From the NCBI GenBank assembly GCA_003481775.1, contig QULU01000012.1, forward strand, positions 37,939 through 101,938: a stretch of 64,000 nt of DNA, read 5' to 3'. The DNA is from Clostridiaceae bacterium OM02-2AC (GTDB lineage: Bacteria > Bacillota_I > Bacilli_A > Erysipelotrichales > Erysipelotrichaceae). Under the pieces are notes generated by a model that saw only the letters and a program-made list of their open reading frames with translations, made no database searches and had not been told where the DNA came from. Below are positions 16,141-25,957 of this stretch, one piece after another. The translations under genes and the position numbers were made by a program. Numbering within the stretch: position 1 is the first letter of the stretch; each line of letters starts with the position of its first letter.

Positions 16141-19100
16141 ATGCTTCAAATAAAAAATATATTTAAGCAGTATAAGACTGGAAATTTGATACAAAAGGCA
16201 TTGGATGGCGTTAGCCTGAATTTGCGGGACAATGAATTTGTCGCTATACTGGGACCGAGTGGCTCCGGTAAAACGACCCTTTTAAATATCATTGGAGGAC
16301 TGGATCGTTATGATCAGGGAGATTTGATCATCAATGGTATTTCAACAAAGAAATACCGTGACAGAGACTGGGATTCATATCGAAATCATACCATTGGTTT
16401 TGTCTTTCAAAGCTATAATCTGATACCGCACCAGACAGTGCTGGCAAATGTTGAGCTTGCACTGACGATTTCCGGTATATCCAAGGCAGAGCGAAGAGAA
16501 AAGGCCAGAAAGGCTCTGGAGGAGGTTGGTCTGGGCAATCAGGGACATAAAAAGCCGAATCAGATGTCAGGCGGACAGATGCAGCGTGTTGCCATAGCAC
16601 GTGCACTGGTGAATGATCCGGATATTCTGCTGGCAGATGAGCCGACCGGAGCACTGGACAGTGAAACGAGTGTGCAGGTTATGAATCTGCTGAAGGAGGT
16701 TGCCAAGGATCGTCTTGTGGTCATGGTTACCCATAATCCGGAGCTGGCACAGGATTATGCAACCCGTATCGTATCGCTGCGGGATGGCAGAATTCGCAGT
16801 GATTCCGATCCCTATGCAATATGTGAAGACGGGTTGGAACAGCCCAAGCATGAAAATATGGGAAAGTCATCCATGTCCTTTCTGACCTCACTGTCACTGA
16901 GCTTTAATAATCTTCGCACCAAAAAGGCGAGAACCATACTGACATCTTTTGCCGGTTCAATCGGAATTATTGGAATCGCATTGATACTTTCCCTTTCCAA
17001 CGGTGTGAATCAGTATATTCAATCCATCGAGGAAGAAACCCTGTCCGAATATCCGCTGCAAATTCAGAGTACAGGCTTTGATATTACATCCATGATGACA
17101 GATACGCATCCCGGTCAAAAGCAGGGAGACGACGAGGAAGATAAAATTCACGTTTCCCAAATGATTACGAACATGTTTTCAAAAATCGGTTCCAATGATC
17201 TGACATCACTGAAGCAGTATCTGGATAACGGAAAAACCGATCTTGAGAAAAATACCAATTCCATTGAATATACCTATGCGGTAGCACCGCAGATTTATAG
17301 TGCTAAAAAGGATACCCTGCGTCAGGTACATCCGGATACCTCCTTTTCCTCACTAGGCTTTGGCTCCTCCAACAATACCAACAGCATGATGTCCTCTATG
17401 ATGAGCACTGATGTGTTTTACCAGATGCCGCAGGATACCGGGCTGTATGAGGATCAATACGATATCAAAGCAGGCAGATGGCCCAAGCGGTATAATGAAT
17501 GTGTTCTGGTTTTGACAAAGAACGGCAATATCAATGATTTTATGCTGTATACACTGGGACTACGCGATTATGAGGAGCTTGACAAAATGGTGGAGCAATT
17601 CTCTAGAGACGTGAAGGTAAAGGTTCCGGATGAGAGTCGTTCCTACAGCTATGATGAGCTTGTGGGAACTACCTATAAGCTAGTCGATGCTGCAGATTAT
17701 TATGTATATGACAAAAACTATCACGTATATAAGGATAAGACAGAAGATAAAAAGTATATGAAGCAGCTGATCCAAAACGGGGAAAACATAAAAATCGTCG
17801 GCGTTGTTCAGCCTAGCAGCTCTGCGACTGCGACAATGCTGAAAGCAGGAATCGGTTATCCTGCTGAGCTGACCATGCATGTGATCGAGCAGGCTAAGAA
17901 CAGTGAAATCGTTAAGAAACAGCTGGCAAAGCCGGATACGGATGTATTTACCGGTAAGGCGTTTACAGATAAAAGCAGCAATACATTTGATATGAATTCT
18001 TTATTCACTGTAGATACACAGATGCTGAAACAGGCCTTTACCTTTGATCAGAGTAAGCTGAATATGGATATGGCAAAGCTTGATCTCAGCGGAATCAAGG
18101 TTGATATGGCAAAGCTGCCGCAGCTTGATTTTCAACGTATCCTGTCCAATCTGGATGTTCAGATTTCACAGGAGCAGCTGCAAGTGCTGGCAACAGCATT
18201 ACAGACAGATTTTCAGAAATATATGGTGGAGCATGCACTGCTGGATCCTACCAGGATGAATGAATATTTCCTTGCCTATCTACAGACAGATTCTGCACAG
18301 GCGCTGATTCAGAAGGAAATGAGCACGCTGCTGCAGCAAAGCGGTCTGACAGAGCAATTTGAGGTACAGCTGCAGAAGCAGATGCAGACGATCATGACAC
18401 AGTATGCATCCACACTGACGGCGCAGCTGCAAAAGGAATTGAGCACACAGCTGCAGAGCCAGCTGGGGAATCTTGCCAGCAGTATGCAGGATGCAATTCA
18501 GATTGACGCAAGCGTTTTTTCCAAGGCGATTAAAATGAATATGAATGAAGAAGAGCTTTCAGAGCTGATGATGTCCTTGATGACCACAGAGGTCTCCTCC
18601 TATGATGGAAATTTGAAAAATCTTGGATATGCCGATCTGGATAAACCGGGCGGCATCAGCATCTATCCGAAAAATTTTGAAAGCAAGCAGAAGGTGATTG
18701 ATGTACTGGATGGCTATAATGCCAAAATGGAAAAGGTGGATGAAGACAAGGTGATTTCCTATACCGATTATGTGGGTACACTGATGTCCTCGGTGACTGA
18801 TATCATCAATGTTATCAGCTATGTACTGATTGCATTCGTCGCAATATCGCTTGTGGTATCGTCTATTATGATTGGTGTTATCACCTACATCAGTGTTCTC
18901 GAGCGCAAGAAGGAAATTGGTATTCTGCGTGCAATCGGTGCCTCCAAGAAGAATATTTCGCAGGTATTCAATGCGGAGACATTTATCATCGGACTGCTGG
19001 CAGGACTTCTTGGGATTATTATCACTCTGCTGCTGCTCATACCTGGCAATATGCTGATCCATCATTTGGCAGGCAATGTGGAGGTCAGCGCGGCACTGCC

Positions 19101-19218
19101 GCTGGCAGGAGGTATCATCCTGATTGTACTAAGTGTCATTCTGACACTGATTGGCGGTTTGATACCATCAAAGAAAGCAGCGCAGGAGGACCCGGTTACC
19201 GCCCTGCGTACAGAATGA
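16141..19218 (+). CDS. MacB-like ABC protein: fused ATPase and FtsX-type permease with large extracellular domain
   Basis: The 1025-residue protein carries an N-terminal MacB/LolD-type ATPase with Walker A GPSGSGKT (38-45), signature MSGGQMQR and Walker B ILLADEPTGALD. Next come one membrane helix (about 270-290), an extracellular region of nearly 600 residues and three C-terminal FtsX-type helices with the SVLERKKEIGILRAIGAS loop. The extracellular part includes a long glutamine-rich helical stretch (around 675-800) likely to form a coiled coil. MacB-type proteins are mechanotransmitters that move envelope substrates. Start 16141 (MLQIKNIF) has GGAAAGGG upstream; a GTG at 16132 is an alternative. 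It is flanked by its own promoter and terminator. Confidence 0.9.
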   Translation: MLQIKNIFKQYKTGNLIQKALDGVSLNLRDNEFVAILGPSGSGKTTLLNIIGGLDRYDQGDLIINGISTKKYRDRDWDSYRNHTIGFVFQSYNLIPHQTVLANVELALTISGISKAERREKARKALEEVGLGNQGHKKPNQMSGGQMQRVAIARALVNDPDILLADEPTGALDSETSVQVMNLLKEVAKDRLVVMVTHNPELAQDYATRIVSLRDGRIRSDSDPYAICEDGLEQPKHENMGKSSMSFLTSLSLSFNNLRTKKARTILTSFAGSIGIIGIALILSLSNGVNQYIQSIEEETLSEYPLQIQSTGFDITSMMTDTHPGQKQGDDEEDKIHVSQMITNMFSKIGSNDLTSLKQYLDNGKTDLEKNTNSIEYTYAVAPQIYSAKKDTLRQVHPDTSFSSLGFGSSNNTNSMMSSMMSTDVFYQMPQDTGLYEDQYDIKAGRWPKRYNECVLVLTKNGNINDFMLYTLGLRDYEELDKMVEQFSRDVKVKVPDESRSYSYDELVGTTYKLVDAADYYVYDKNYHVYKDKTEDKKYMKQLIQNGENIKIVGVVQPSSSATATMLKAGIGYPAELTMHVIEQAKNSEIVKKQLAKPDTDVFTGKAFTDKSSNTFDMNSLFTVDTQMLKQAFTFDQSKLNMDMAKLDLSGIKVDMAKLPQLDFQRILSNLDVQISQEQLQVLATALQTDFQKYMVEHALLDPTRMNEYFLAYLQTDSAQALIQKEMSTLLQQSGLTEQFEVQLQKQMQTIMTQYASTLTAQLQKELSTQLQSQLGNLASSMQDAIQIDASVFSKAIKMNMNEEELSELMMSLMTTEVSSYDGNLKNLGYADLDKPGGISIYPKNFESKQKVIDVLDGYNAKMEKVDEDKVISYTDYVGTLMSSVTDIINVISYVLIAFVAISLVVSSIMIGVITYISVLERKKEIGILRAIGASKKNISQVFNAETFIIGLLAGLLGIIITLLLLIPGNMLIHHLAGNVEVSAALPLAGGIILIVLSVILTLIGGLIPSKKAAQEDPVTALRTE

Positions 19219-19280
19219 TCAAGAAGCGTGCCTGCACGCTATTCCATATACCGGAACAGAAGTTTCAATAAAACAAGCAG

Positions 19281-19314
19281 ACAGCTGCGGGAATCATCTC
19301 ACGGCTGTTTTTTT
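19281..19314 (+). terminator. Intrinsic terminator after the MacB-like gene
   Basis: A 7-8 bp stem (19281-19287 with 19302-19308) is followed by a run of eight or more T. Confidence 0.7.
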
Positions 19315-19454
19315 CATATACAATGAAGATGTACTGCGCTTTAAAGTGAACGACCTCTTCTTTTGTAATTTCTTCTTGGATGAAGAAAAAACGGTTGTGC
19401 AAAAAGTCTGTCCTTTGTGGAAGGGAAATTTTTTAATGTAAGTTTTATGGATGA

Positions 19455-19521
19455 AATTATAACCTTTTTGATAAAAAAAGAGCTTTTTTATTGCCTTATA
19501 AAAGATAAAACGGTTATAATT
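19455..19521 (+). promoter_or_regulatory. Promoter of the M60 peptidase operon with flanking inverted repeat
   Basis: TTGCCT (19491-19496) and TATAAT (19515-19520) are 18 bases apart. The -10 lies in the right arm of an exact 10-bp inverted repeat, AATTATAACC (19455-19464) with GGTTATAATT (19512-19521). A second short repeat, TACAG-N5-CTGTA, lies just downstream near 19525-19539. These may be binding sites; no regulator is adjacent. Confidence 0.55.
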
Positions 19522-19583
19522 CTTACAGTAATTCTGTATATAGCAATCTGTACAGATGTTACAGAGAAAGGTGTGGAGAGGTT

Positions 19584-22500
19584 ATGAAACGATGGTTTTC
19601 CCTGATCCTTGCTGGATGTATGCTGTTACAATTAACGCTTGGTTCTCCTTCCGGCTATATGAAGGCTGAAACTGATTCAGAAACGCCTGTTGAAGTGCAG
19701 GAGCAGTCTGAGGAGCAGCAGTCAAAAGCAGTGGTCAATGAACAAGAGCAGCCGGTGCAGACGGTATCGGAAGCAGCTGAGGGAACGCAGACACAGGATC
19801 AAAGTGATGAGAAACCACAAACAGCTCTCAAGGAACAACATAACGAGGAAGGCAAAGAGGTGCCTGTTAAAAAACAGATCAACGGCAGTATTACCGTTTC
19901 TTTTTTAACAGGAAAAGGAGTAGCTGAGCGTCAGAGCTTTTTATTGACGCTGAAGCACGAATCTGAAGAGGAGACAAGAACTGCTGTTATGGAGGCTACG
20001 CAGGGAGCTTCCAAGACATCTACTGTTTTTGAAAATCTTTCGGAAGGAACCTATACATTGCAGGTAGCTGCGAAGGGGTATCGAATGTATGAACAGATAT
20101 TTCAGATGGATGGCTATGATCAAAGCATTCAGCTCTATCTTGGTTCAGCACCACAGCAATCCAACGCTGTGCAGCCCGGATTGCTGGCATATGAGGCATC
20201 GAATTTGCAGATCAAGGAATTCATTGATGCGCTGGATCAGGAGAGCGGAGATACCATCTATGACATCAATCATGATGGAAAGGTAGATCTTGCGGATTTG
20301 CAGAAGCTATATGATGAAGGGAAGGAATACAAGCAGCAGACCTCTGCGGTTGAAAGGCGAGTTCCAAATAGCGCAGTAGGTGTTTCCATAGAGGAGGGAA
20401 CAGAGCTTGTTTCAGGAAAGCTGGAGGATGTATTGGAGGCGGAATCTGTTGTGACATTGAAAAATACAGACGGGCAGGCAATCAGTACGGAAAATCCGTT
20501 GCAGCTGACCTTTGATTTCCAGAGGAGTGAACAGCCGATCCGCATGGAGGGCTTTACCATTCAGGCGCCGGTTGAGAGTGCAAACAAAATTGCGGATGGC
20601 ATGGTCCTTGTTGAAATTGAGGGACAGGCTGAGCCACTGCAAATACCGATCGTTAATTACTACCGTTCCCGTCGTTCTGCTTCCTCACCTTATGTGGAAA
20701 TGGATGCAAAGGGAAATCTGATTGTACATCTCGGTGATCAGATCGCGGTTAAAAGGGTGACGATTAAGGTAACGAAAACGACGCAAAAGCAGGGGAGTCT
20801 GGTAGAAATTTCCAAGGTTGAATTCTTAAATGATATGGAAACACGGATCCCGGAGCCGGAGATGAACATACCGAAAAATCTGCAGGGGACTGTCGGAGAC
20901 AAAAAATTCACAGTTTCATGGACGCCGGAAAGAAATGTAACGGGATATGAGGTAAGAATTGAGGCAGACGGACACAGCGAGGTTATCAAAATAACGGTAC
21001 CGAGTGTGACGGTCACACAATTTAAGAAGGATAAGCTGGAAAATAAAAAGGATTATATGGTATCCGTACAGTCTGTGAACGGTGATTGGAAAAGCGGGTA
21101 TTCAGCACCGATAAAAATGACACCGCAGACCAGCAGTAAGCCAGCGGCACCGGACGATGTAAAGGCATCCGGCGGATATCGCTCCATAAACGTATCATGG
21201 AAAAACATGAAGGATACGGACAGCTATAATGTATTCTATAAAGAAGAAGCGCAGAAATCCTTTACCAAAATCAGCAATATCACAAAAGCAGGTACTACAT
21301 TGAATGATCTGAAGGATGAAACGACGTATGTTTTATATGTTACAGGAGTGAATGAATTAGGGGAAGGTCCTGCCTCCCTGATGGTTAAAGCTTCCACTTT
21401 AAGTGCAAAGCGTGCGAATATGCCTTCCTATAAGCTGATTAACGATTCCCATGGGGAAGGAAAGCTCACACAGCATATCGTAAGTGCGAAGCATGTTGTT
21501 GGAAGCATGGTGAACAGCAGTTTGGATACGGATGCGAAAAGTGCGAATGGTCTAGTGGATGACAGCTATGAATCCTACTATCGTTTAGAGGACTGGGATG
21601 ATGCGGTCAGCTATCACCAATGGCAGTGGGGTACAACCGTACAACTGGATCAGGAATACACGATGGATCGTTTCACACTGGCTGCGCCGATGGATACGGT
21701 AGGCTATGGTGCTGCGGCGATTTATTATTGGGACAGTGCACAAAATAAAGAAATACAGGCAGCGGATGTCCGCATTCAACAGAAGGATGATGGACAGGGA
21801 AGAAAATATTATGTTATCAAGCTCGCAGAGCCGGTCAAAACAAACAGGGTGCGTTTTGGGCTGACTACATCCGGCGGTGTAAGAAACATCATGGTAGCGG
21901 AAATCCGTTTCTTCCAATACGATTCTCTGGAATCGGATATTCAGGCATTATTTGCAGATGATCTCCATCTGACGCTCACAAAGGGTGTCAGTGCTGAGCA
22001 GCTGAATACACTGCAGCAGCGTCTTGATACCAAGGATCATGGAGAATATCATCCAGATCAAAAAGCACTGCAGACGGAATTGGATACAGCGAAACAGCTG
22101 TTTGAGGATCAGGATAAGCTGAACGATACGATTGCTGTTCATGCCGGTCTTCGCTCAAATAAGGATTCCGGTATTGCTGTTGGCGGTCTGAATGCATGGC
22201 AGCCGCTGGGCATCAGTGCATATGCAGGACAGGAGCTGGTCATTTATGTCGGAAATCCGGGAATGAAAAGCGGGCAGAACAGTTCCTTGAGTCTTATAGC
22301 AACGCAGCAGCATGCAGAGGCAAGCGGATTTGCCAAGACGGTTGCGAACTTAAAGGTCGGCAAGAATGAGATAACAATTCCGCAGATCACTTCAACCGAT
22401 GTTGAAAAGGGCGGCTCGCTCTATATTCAATATAATGGAAACAAGGATACAGATCAGTATGCTGTTAGAGTCAGTTCAGGTACAAGGGTTCTAAAGCTGG

Positions 22501-24875
22501 ATCTGTATCAGGTGAAGGATACGGAAGAACGAATGAAAAGAATTCGCACCTATGTCGAAGAACTGCAAAGCTTTGTACCGAATTTACAGCAGCAGCATGA
22601 GAAAGCTCACAAAACAGAGGGCAATGAGCAGGTTGACTATACATATGATGAGAAAACGTGTGTTTTGAATATCACGGATATTATGCTGGATCAGATGATG
22701 TACTCCATACCGGCTTCACAGGTGTGGAATGCAGTCAAAGCCGATTCTGTCGAGGCAGGTGCTGAAAAGCTAAACGCTTCCTTAAAGGCAATGGATGACA
22801 TGATGACACTTTTCTATCAGCATAAGGGACTCACCAATAACTTTAAAGAAGGCACTGCACAAAATGTGAAGGACAAGAATCATTTGCCTGCACAGCATTT
22901 GAATATCCGATATATGAAAATGTTTGACGGCGCCTTTATGTATGCGGCGGGCAATCATATCGGGATTGAATGGGGATCCACAAGCGCTCTGGTAAACAGC
23001 AAGCCTGTAGAAATTGATGAAAACGGAAAGAAGGTCGGAGCCGGGAAATACTTCGGCTGGGGCATTGCCCATGAAATCGGGCACAATATCAATCAGGGAA
23101 GCTATGCAATCGCTGAAATCACGAACAATTATTTCTCCCTTCTGGCACAGGCGGATGAGACAAATAACGGTGTGCGTTTCAAATATGAGGATGTGTATCA
23201 GAAAGTTACATCCAATGTAACAGGACGCAGTGAAAATGTATTCACACAGCTTGGCATGTACTGGCAGCTGCATCTGGCATATGATCGCGGATATAACTAC
23301 AGGACATATGCGGATTATGATGAAATATTCGAGAATCTATTCTTTGCACGCGTTGACAGCTATGCTAGAAATACAGCATTGGCACCTGCACCTGGTGGTA
23401 TAAAGCTGACACTCGGCAGGGACGGGAAACAGAATATCATGCGTCTGGCGAGTGCTGCGGCAGAAAAGGATTTGAGTGACTTCTTCCAGCGCTGGGGTAT
23501 GGTGATGGATGCGGATACCAAGGCATATATGCAGCAGTTTGAAAAGGAAACACGCGCCATTTATTATGTAAATGATGAAGCACGTGCCTATGAAATCGAG
23601 CATGGGGCAAGTGAAGGTATCAGCGGCAGGGATGTCGCTACGGCATCTGTTTCAAAGAATGACCGCTCCAGCGTAACACTGACACTGGGCAATACAGCGG
23701 AACAGGCAGAAGCTATCCTTGGCTATGAAATTGTCAGAACGACCTACGAACAGGGGAAGCAGATGGATGAGGTTGTCGGTTTTACCATGGATAACGAATT
23801 CACGGATCAGCTAGGTCCTATGAGTAACCGTTCTGTTTCCTACAAGGTAACTGTGGTTGATAAATTCCTGAATCGCTCCGCTGCTGTACAGGTTTCTCCT
23901 GTCAAGGTAGAGGGTGACGGCAGTCAGGTCAAGGAAAACTGGACCATTACGACGAATATGCTGTCAAAAGACGATGAACAAAAACCGGCAGAAGGAGAGG
24001 ATCCATGTGCTCCGCAGCTGAAGTCAGCGGCATACCGCATGATTGATGACAGCAGGGCAGAGGAAAACACCTATACCGGTGCATCTACGAATGCGAATCC
24101 GCAGATTACGATCAATATGGGAAAAACCACGGAAGTGACAGCGCTGCGTTATCACCGCGGCAAGGATGATCGCAATGATATAACAAATTACAGAATTGAA
24201 ATCAGTCAGGATGGCAAAACATTCAAAAAGCTTAAAGAAGGAACCTTTGACTTTACGAATGATGTGGCAACCGTCTATTTCCAGAATGCAAATAATGATC
24301 CATGGATAGCAACCTATGATGCTGTTTATGTACGCATCACCGCCTTGAATCAGAAAAATAAAACTCTGGTCATTCCGGAATTGGATATCCTGGGACCAAC
24401 CGGTGATAATATCGAATTTTACGATGAGGAAGTGACAAAGACAGCGTCAATCGGTATTCTGAAAGAAGATTATATCCTTCAGGAAAAAGACGAAACGCAT
24501 GAGGAACAGAAGATTGAAAAGGAATCTCTGATTTTTACAGGAACCTATAAGGGCAACCCGGCTTATAATGTCGTTATGCTGTACGATGAAGCAGGAAATA
24601 TCATCGGCGGAACAGACGCAGAGGGGTCTTTGATTGCCAATCAGGTTATTTTTGCCCCAAATCCACAGGATGCATTGCTTGGAGAGGTTTCCGAGGGTAC
24701 CTGGGTATACTGGATTGCACCGAACGATTTGAAAAGTGTAAATCTGCCTGAAAAAGTACGTGCAGAGCTGTATCGTGTGGACAATGCCCTGACCAATGAA
24801 GGACAGCGGCTGGTCAGCGATACCCTGCTGGTCAATATTCCGGAAATCTTGCCGGAAATCACATTGACAAAATAA
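19584..24875 (+). CDS. Secreted multidomain M60 (enhancin/mucinase-type) metallopeptidase with dockerin-like EF-hand
   Basis: The 1763-residue secreted protein probably cleaves O-glycosylated host glycoproteins. In order: signal peptide (1-30), acidic Gln/Glu-rich linker, a beta domain (about 100-195), a dockerin-like EF-hand DINHDGKVDLAD (227-238), two fibronectin III domains (about 430-515, 519-605), and an F5/8C (CBM32-like) domain (616-780). The M60 region follows (about 855-1330), then an FN3-like domain, a second F5/8C domain (about 1476-1615) and a terminal beta domain. The zinc site is HEIGH (1163-1167), with the downstream Glu1178 at the usual M60 spacing. There is no sortase signal; attachment may go through the EF-hand module and the cohesin-like protein encoded 24 bases downstream. 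The start follows GGAGAGG. Confidence 0.9.
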   Translation: MKRWFSLILAGCMLLQLTLGSPSGYMKAETDSETPVEVQEQSEEQQSKAVVNEQEQPVQTVSEAAEGTQTQDQSDEKPQTALKEQHNEEGKEVPVKKQINGSITVSFLTGKGVAERQSFLLTLKHESEEETRTAVMEATQGASKTSTVFENLSEGTYTLQVAAKGYRMYEQIFQMDGYDQSIQLYLGSAPQQSNAVQPGLLAYEASNLQIKEFIDALDQESGDTIYDINHDGKVDLADLQKLYDEGKEYKQQTSAVERRVPNSAVGVSIEEGTELVSGKLEDVLEAESVVTLKNTDGQAISTENPLQLTFDFQRSEQPIRMEGFTIQAPVESANKIADGMVLVEIEGQAEPLQIPIVNYYRSRRSASSPYVEMDAKGNLIVHLGDQIAVKRVTIKVTKTTQKQGSLVEISKVEFLNDMETRIPEPEMNIPKNLQGTVGDKKFTVSWTPERNVTGYEVRIEADGHSEVIKITVPSVTVTQFKKDKLENKKDYMVSVQSVNGDWKSGYSAPIKMTPQTSSKPAAPDDVKASGGYRSINVSWKNMKDTDSYNVFYKEEAQKSFTKISNITKAGTTLNDLKDETTYVLYVTGVNELGEGPASLMVKASTLSAKRANMPSYKLINDSHGEGKLTQHIVSAKHVVGSMVNSSLDTDAKSANGLVDDSYESYYRLEDWDDAVSYHQWQWGTTVQLDQEYTMDRFTLAAPMDTVGYGAAAIYYWDSAQNKEIQAADVRIQQKDDGQGRKYYVIKLAEPVKTNRVRFGLTTSGGVRNIMVAEIRFFQYDSLESDIQALFADDLHLTLTKGVSAEQLNTLQQRLDTKDHGEYHPDQKALQTELDTAKQLFEDQDKLNDTIAVHAGLRSNKDSGIAVGGLNAWQPLGISAYAGQELVIYVGNPGMKSGQNSSLSLIATQQHAEASGFAKTVANLKVGKNEITIPQITSTDVEKGGSLYIQYNGNKDTDQYAVRVSSGTRVLKLDLYQVKDTEERMKRIRTYVEELQSFVPNLQQQHEKAHKTEGNEQVDYTYDEKTCVLNITDIMLDQMMYSIPASQVWNAVKADSVEAGAEKLNASLKAMDDMMTLFYQHKGLTNNFKEGTAQNVKDKNHLPAQHLNIRYMKMFDGAFMYAAGNHIGIEWGSTSALVNSKPVEIDENGKKVGAGKYFGWGIAHEIGHNINQGSYAIAEITNNYFSLLAQADETNNGVRFKYEDVYQKVTSNVTGRSENVFTQLGMYWQLHLAYDRGYNYRTYADYDEIFENLFFARVDSYARNTALAPAPGGIKLTLGRDGKQNIMRLASAAAEKDLSDFFQRWGMVMDADTKAYMQQFEKETRAIYYVNDEARAYEIEHGASEGISGRDVATASVSKNDRSSVTLTLGNTAEQAEAILGYEIVRTTYEQGKQMDEVVGFTMDNEFTDQLGPMSNRSVSYKVTVVDKFLNRSAAVQVSPVKVEGDGSQVKENWTITTNMLSKDDEQKPAEGEDPCAPQLKSAAYRMIDDSRAEENTYTGASTNANPQITINMGKTTEVTALRYHRGKDDRNDITNYRIEISQDGKTFKKLKEGTFDFTNDVATVYFQNANNDPWIATYDAVYVRITALNQKNKTLVIPELDILGPTGDNIEFYDEEVTKTASIGILKEDYILQEKDETHEEQKIEKESLIFTGTYKGNPAYNVVMLYDEAGNIIGGTDAEGSLIANQVIFAPNPQDALLGEVSEGTWVYWIAPNDLKSVNLPEKVRAELYRVDNALTNEGQRLVSDTLLVNIPEILPEITLTK

Positions 24876-24899
24876 TACTGAAAAGAAAGGAGAAGGCTG

Positions 24900-25718
24900 A
24901 TGAAAACATGGCTACAGCGAGGAGTATCCCTGTTACTGATTTGTCTATTGGCAGGTCCTATCACCATTCAGGCAGATACTGTTGAAAGCATCATCCTTAC
25001 GGGGAATGAGAATCAGGTAGAGGCGGTTTTGATTCCATTCGATACCAAGGATACGATACGTTCCTTGCAACTGAGCTTTCAGATCAAGGCGACGCAGGGG
25101 AAGGTACGGAAAGAACATGTACAATTCAAGTTTCACCAGAATATCAAAAGCGGCGTACAGGAATGGCGCTATCAGGAGAATACCGGGAGGCTGACAATTT
25201 ATCTTTCCGGTGATGAGCATCTGTATGCACAGGATGAATTGCATCTTGGAACGGTGGAATTGCATCTTGCCGCTGGAACGAAGGCGGAAGTTAGCGTAAT
25301 CGAAGACAGTCTGAAAACTGTAAACGATGTATATGCGGTAAATGAAGTATCCGGTATGGATGCAATCGCACCGGTTACGATAGAAAAAGTAGGTTCAGGC
25401 GATAACAATGGGCCTTCGGAAATTCCGGATACAAATAAACCGCAGGAGGATGACAAAGAAAGCACGTCGGAAGGAAAACCGGAAATACCGGATGCCGGTA
25501 AACCTGATAGCCCACAACAGAACGCACCTCTTGATTCTGCAAAGACGGATACATTTGAAGAACCTCAGAAAAAGGGAAGTGCAGACAAAGCGGAAAAGGG
25601 TGTTGATACAGGTGATAAAACACAGGCGCAGATATACGCGTTAGGCATGCTTGGTGCTCTTGTGGCAGGCGGTATCCTCTTGATTTTGAAAAAGAAAAAA
25701 GAACTGCAAATTAAGTAA
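24900..25718 (+). CDS. Cell-wall-anchored cohesin-like protein
   Basis: The 272-residue protein has a signal peptide (1-25) and one beta domain (about 27-165). The run RSLQLSFQI, GRLTIYLSG, LHLGTVELHL and KAEVSVIED follows the cohesin/CBM-like sandwich pattern. A Pro/Glu/Lys-rich spacer follows, then VDTGD at 235-239, a hydrophobic helix and the tail KKKKELQIK, which together look like a sortase sorting signal of the x-TGD kind rather than LPXTG. A good AAAGGAG site precedes the start, and the gene is in an operon with the M60 peptidase. Most likely role: a surface receptor that holds the peptidase. Cohesin assignment is by eye and should be tested structurally. Confidence 0.6.
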   Translation: MKTWLQRGVSLLLICLLAGPITIQADTVESIILTGNENQVEAVLIPFDTKDTIRSLQLSFQIKATQGKVRKEHVQFKFHQNIKSGVQEWRYQENTGRLTIYLSGDEHLYAQDELHLGTVELHLAAGTKAEVSVIEDSLKTVNDVYAVNEVSGMDAIAPVTIEKVGSGDNNGPSEIPDTNKPQEDDKESTSEGKPEIPDAGKPDSPQQNAPLDSAKTDTFEEPQKKGSADKAEKGVDTGDKTQAQIYALGMLGALVAGGILLILKKKKELQIK

Positions 25719-25726
25719 AGAAGGAT

Positions 25727-25766
25727 AGAGTCAAGGAATTCAATTTGGTTTCCCTGACTCTTTTTA
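25727..25766 (+). terminator. Intrinsic terminator of the M60 operon
   Basis: A 12-bp stem (25727-25738 with 25750-25761, one mismatch) is followed by TTTTT. Confidence 0.85.
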
Positions 25767-25957
25767 TATGTGTTGCAGTGCGCGATATGTTGTATCCTAT
25801 GCGATTCCTAGGGGCAAGTAGCGAAGGAGCGATATTGCAGGCTATCCATGCGATATGTTGTATAAGTACTGTCGAAGAAACAATACTTGCATGTCATGCA
25901 GGGGCTATATAGGAAGACAATACGCCTGTGTGAAATTATTTTCATTATAGATGATGT
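25767..25957. other. Non-coding gap before metY
   Basis: No gene was found. The 14-mer GCGATATGTTGTAT occurs twice (near 25782 and 25850) in direct orientation. Nothing else was recognised. Confidence 0.4.

Noticed and set aside
25767..25957. Mobile element ends flanking the 14-bp direct repeat
   Set aside because: The two GCGATATGTTGTAT copies are only about 70 bases apart with no transposase or inverted ends, so a simple local duplication is enough.
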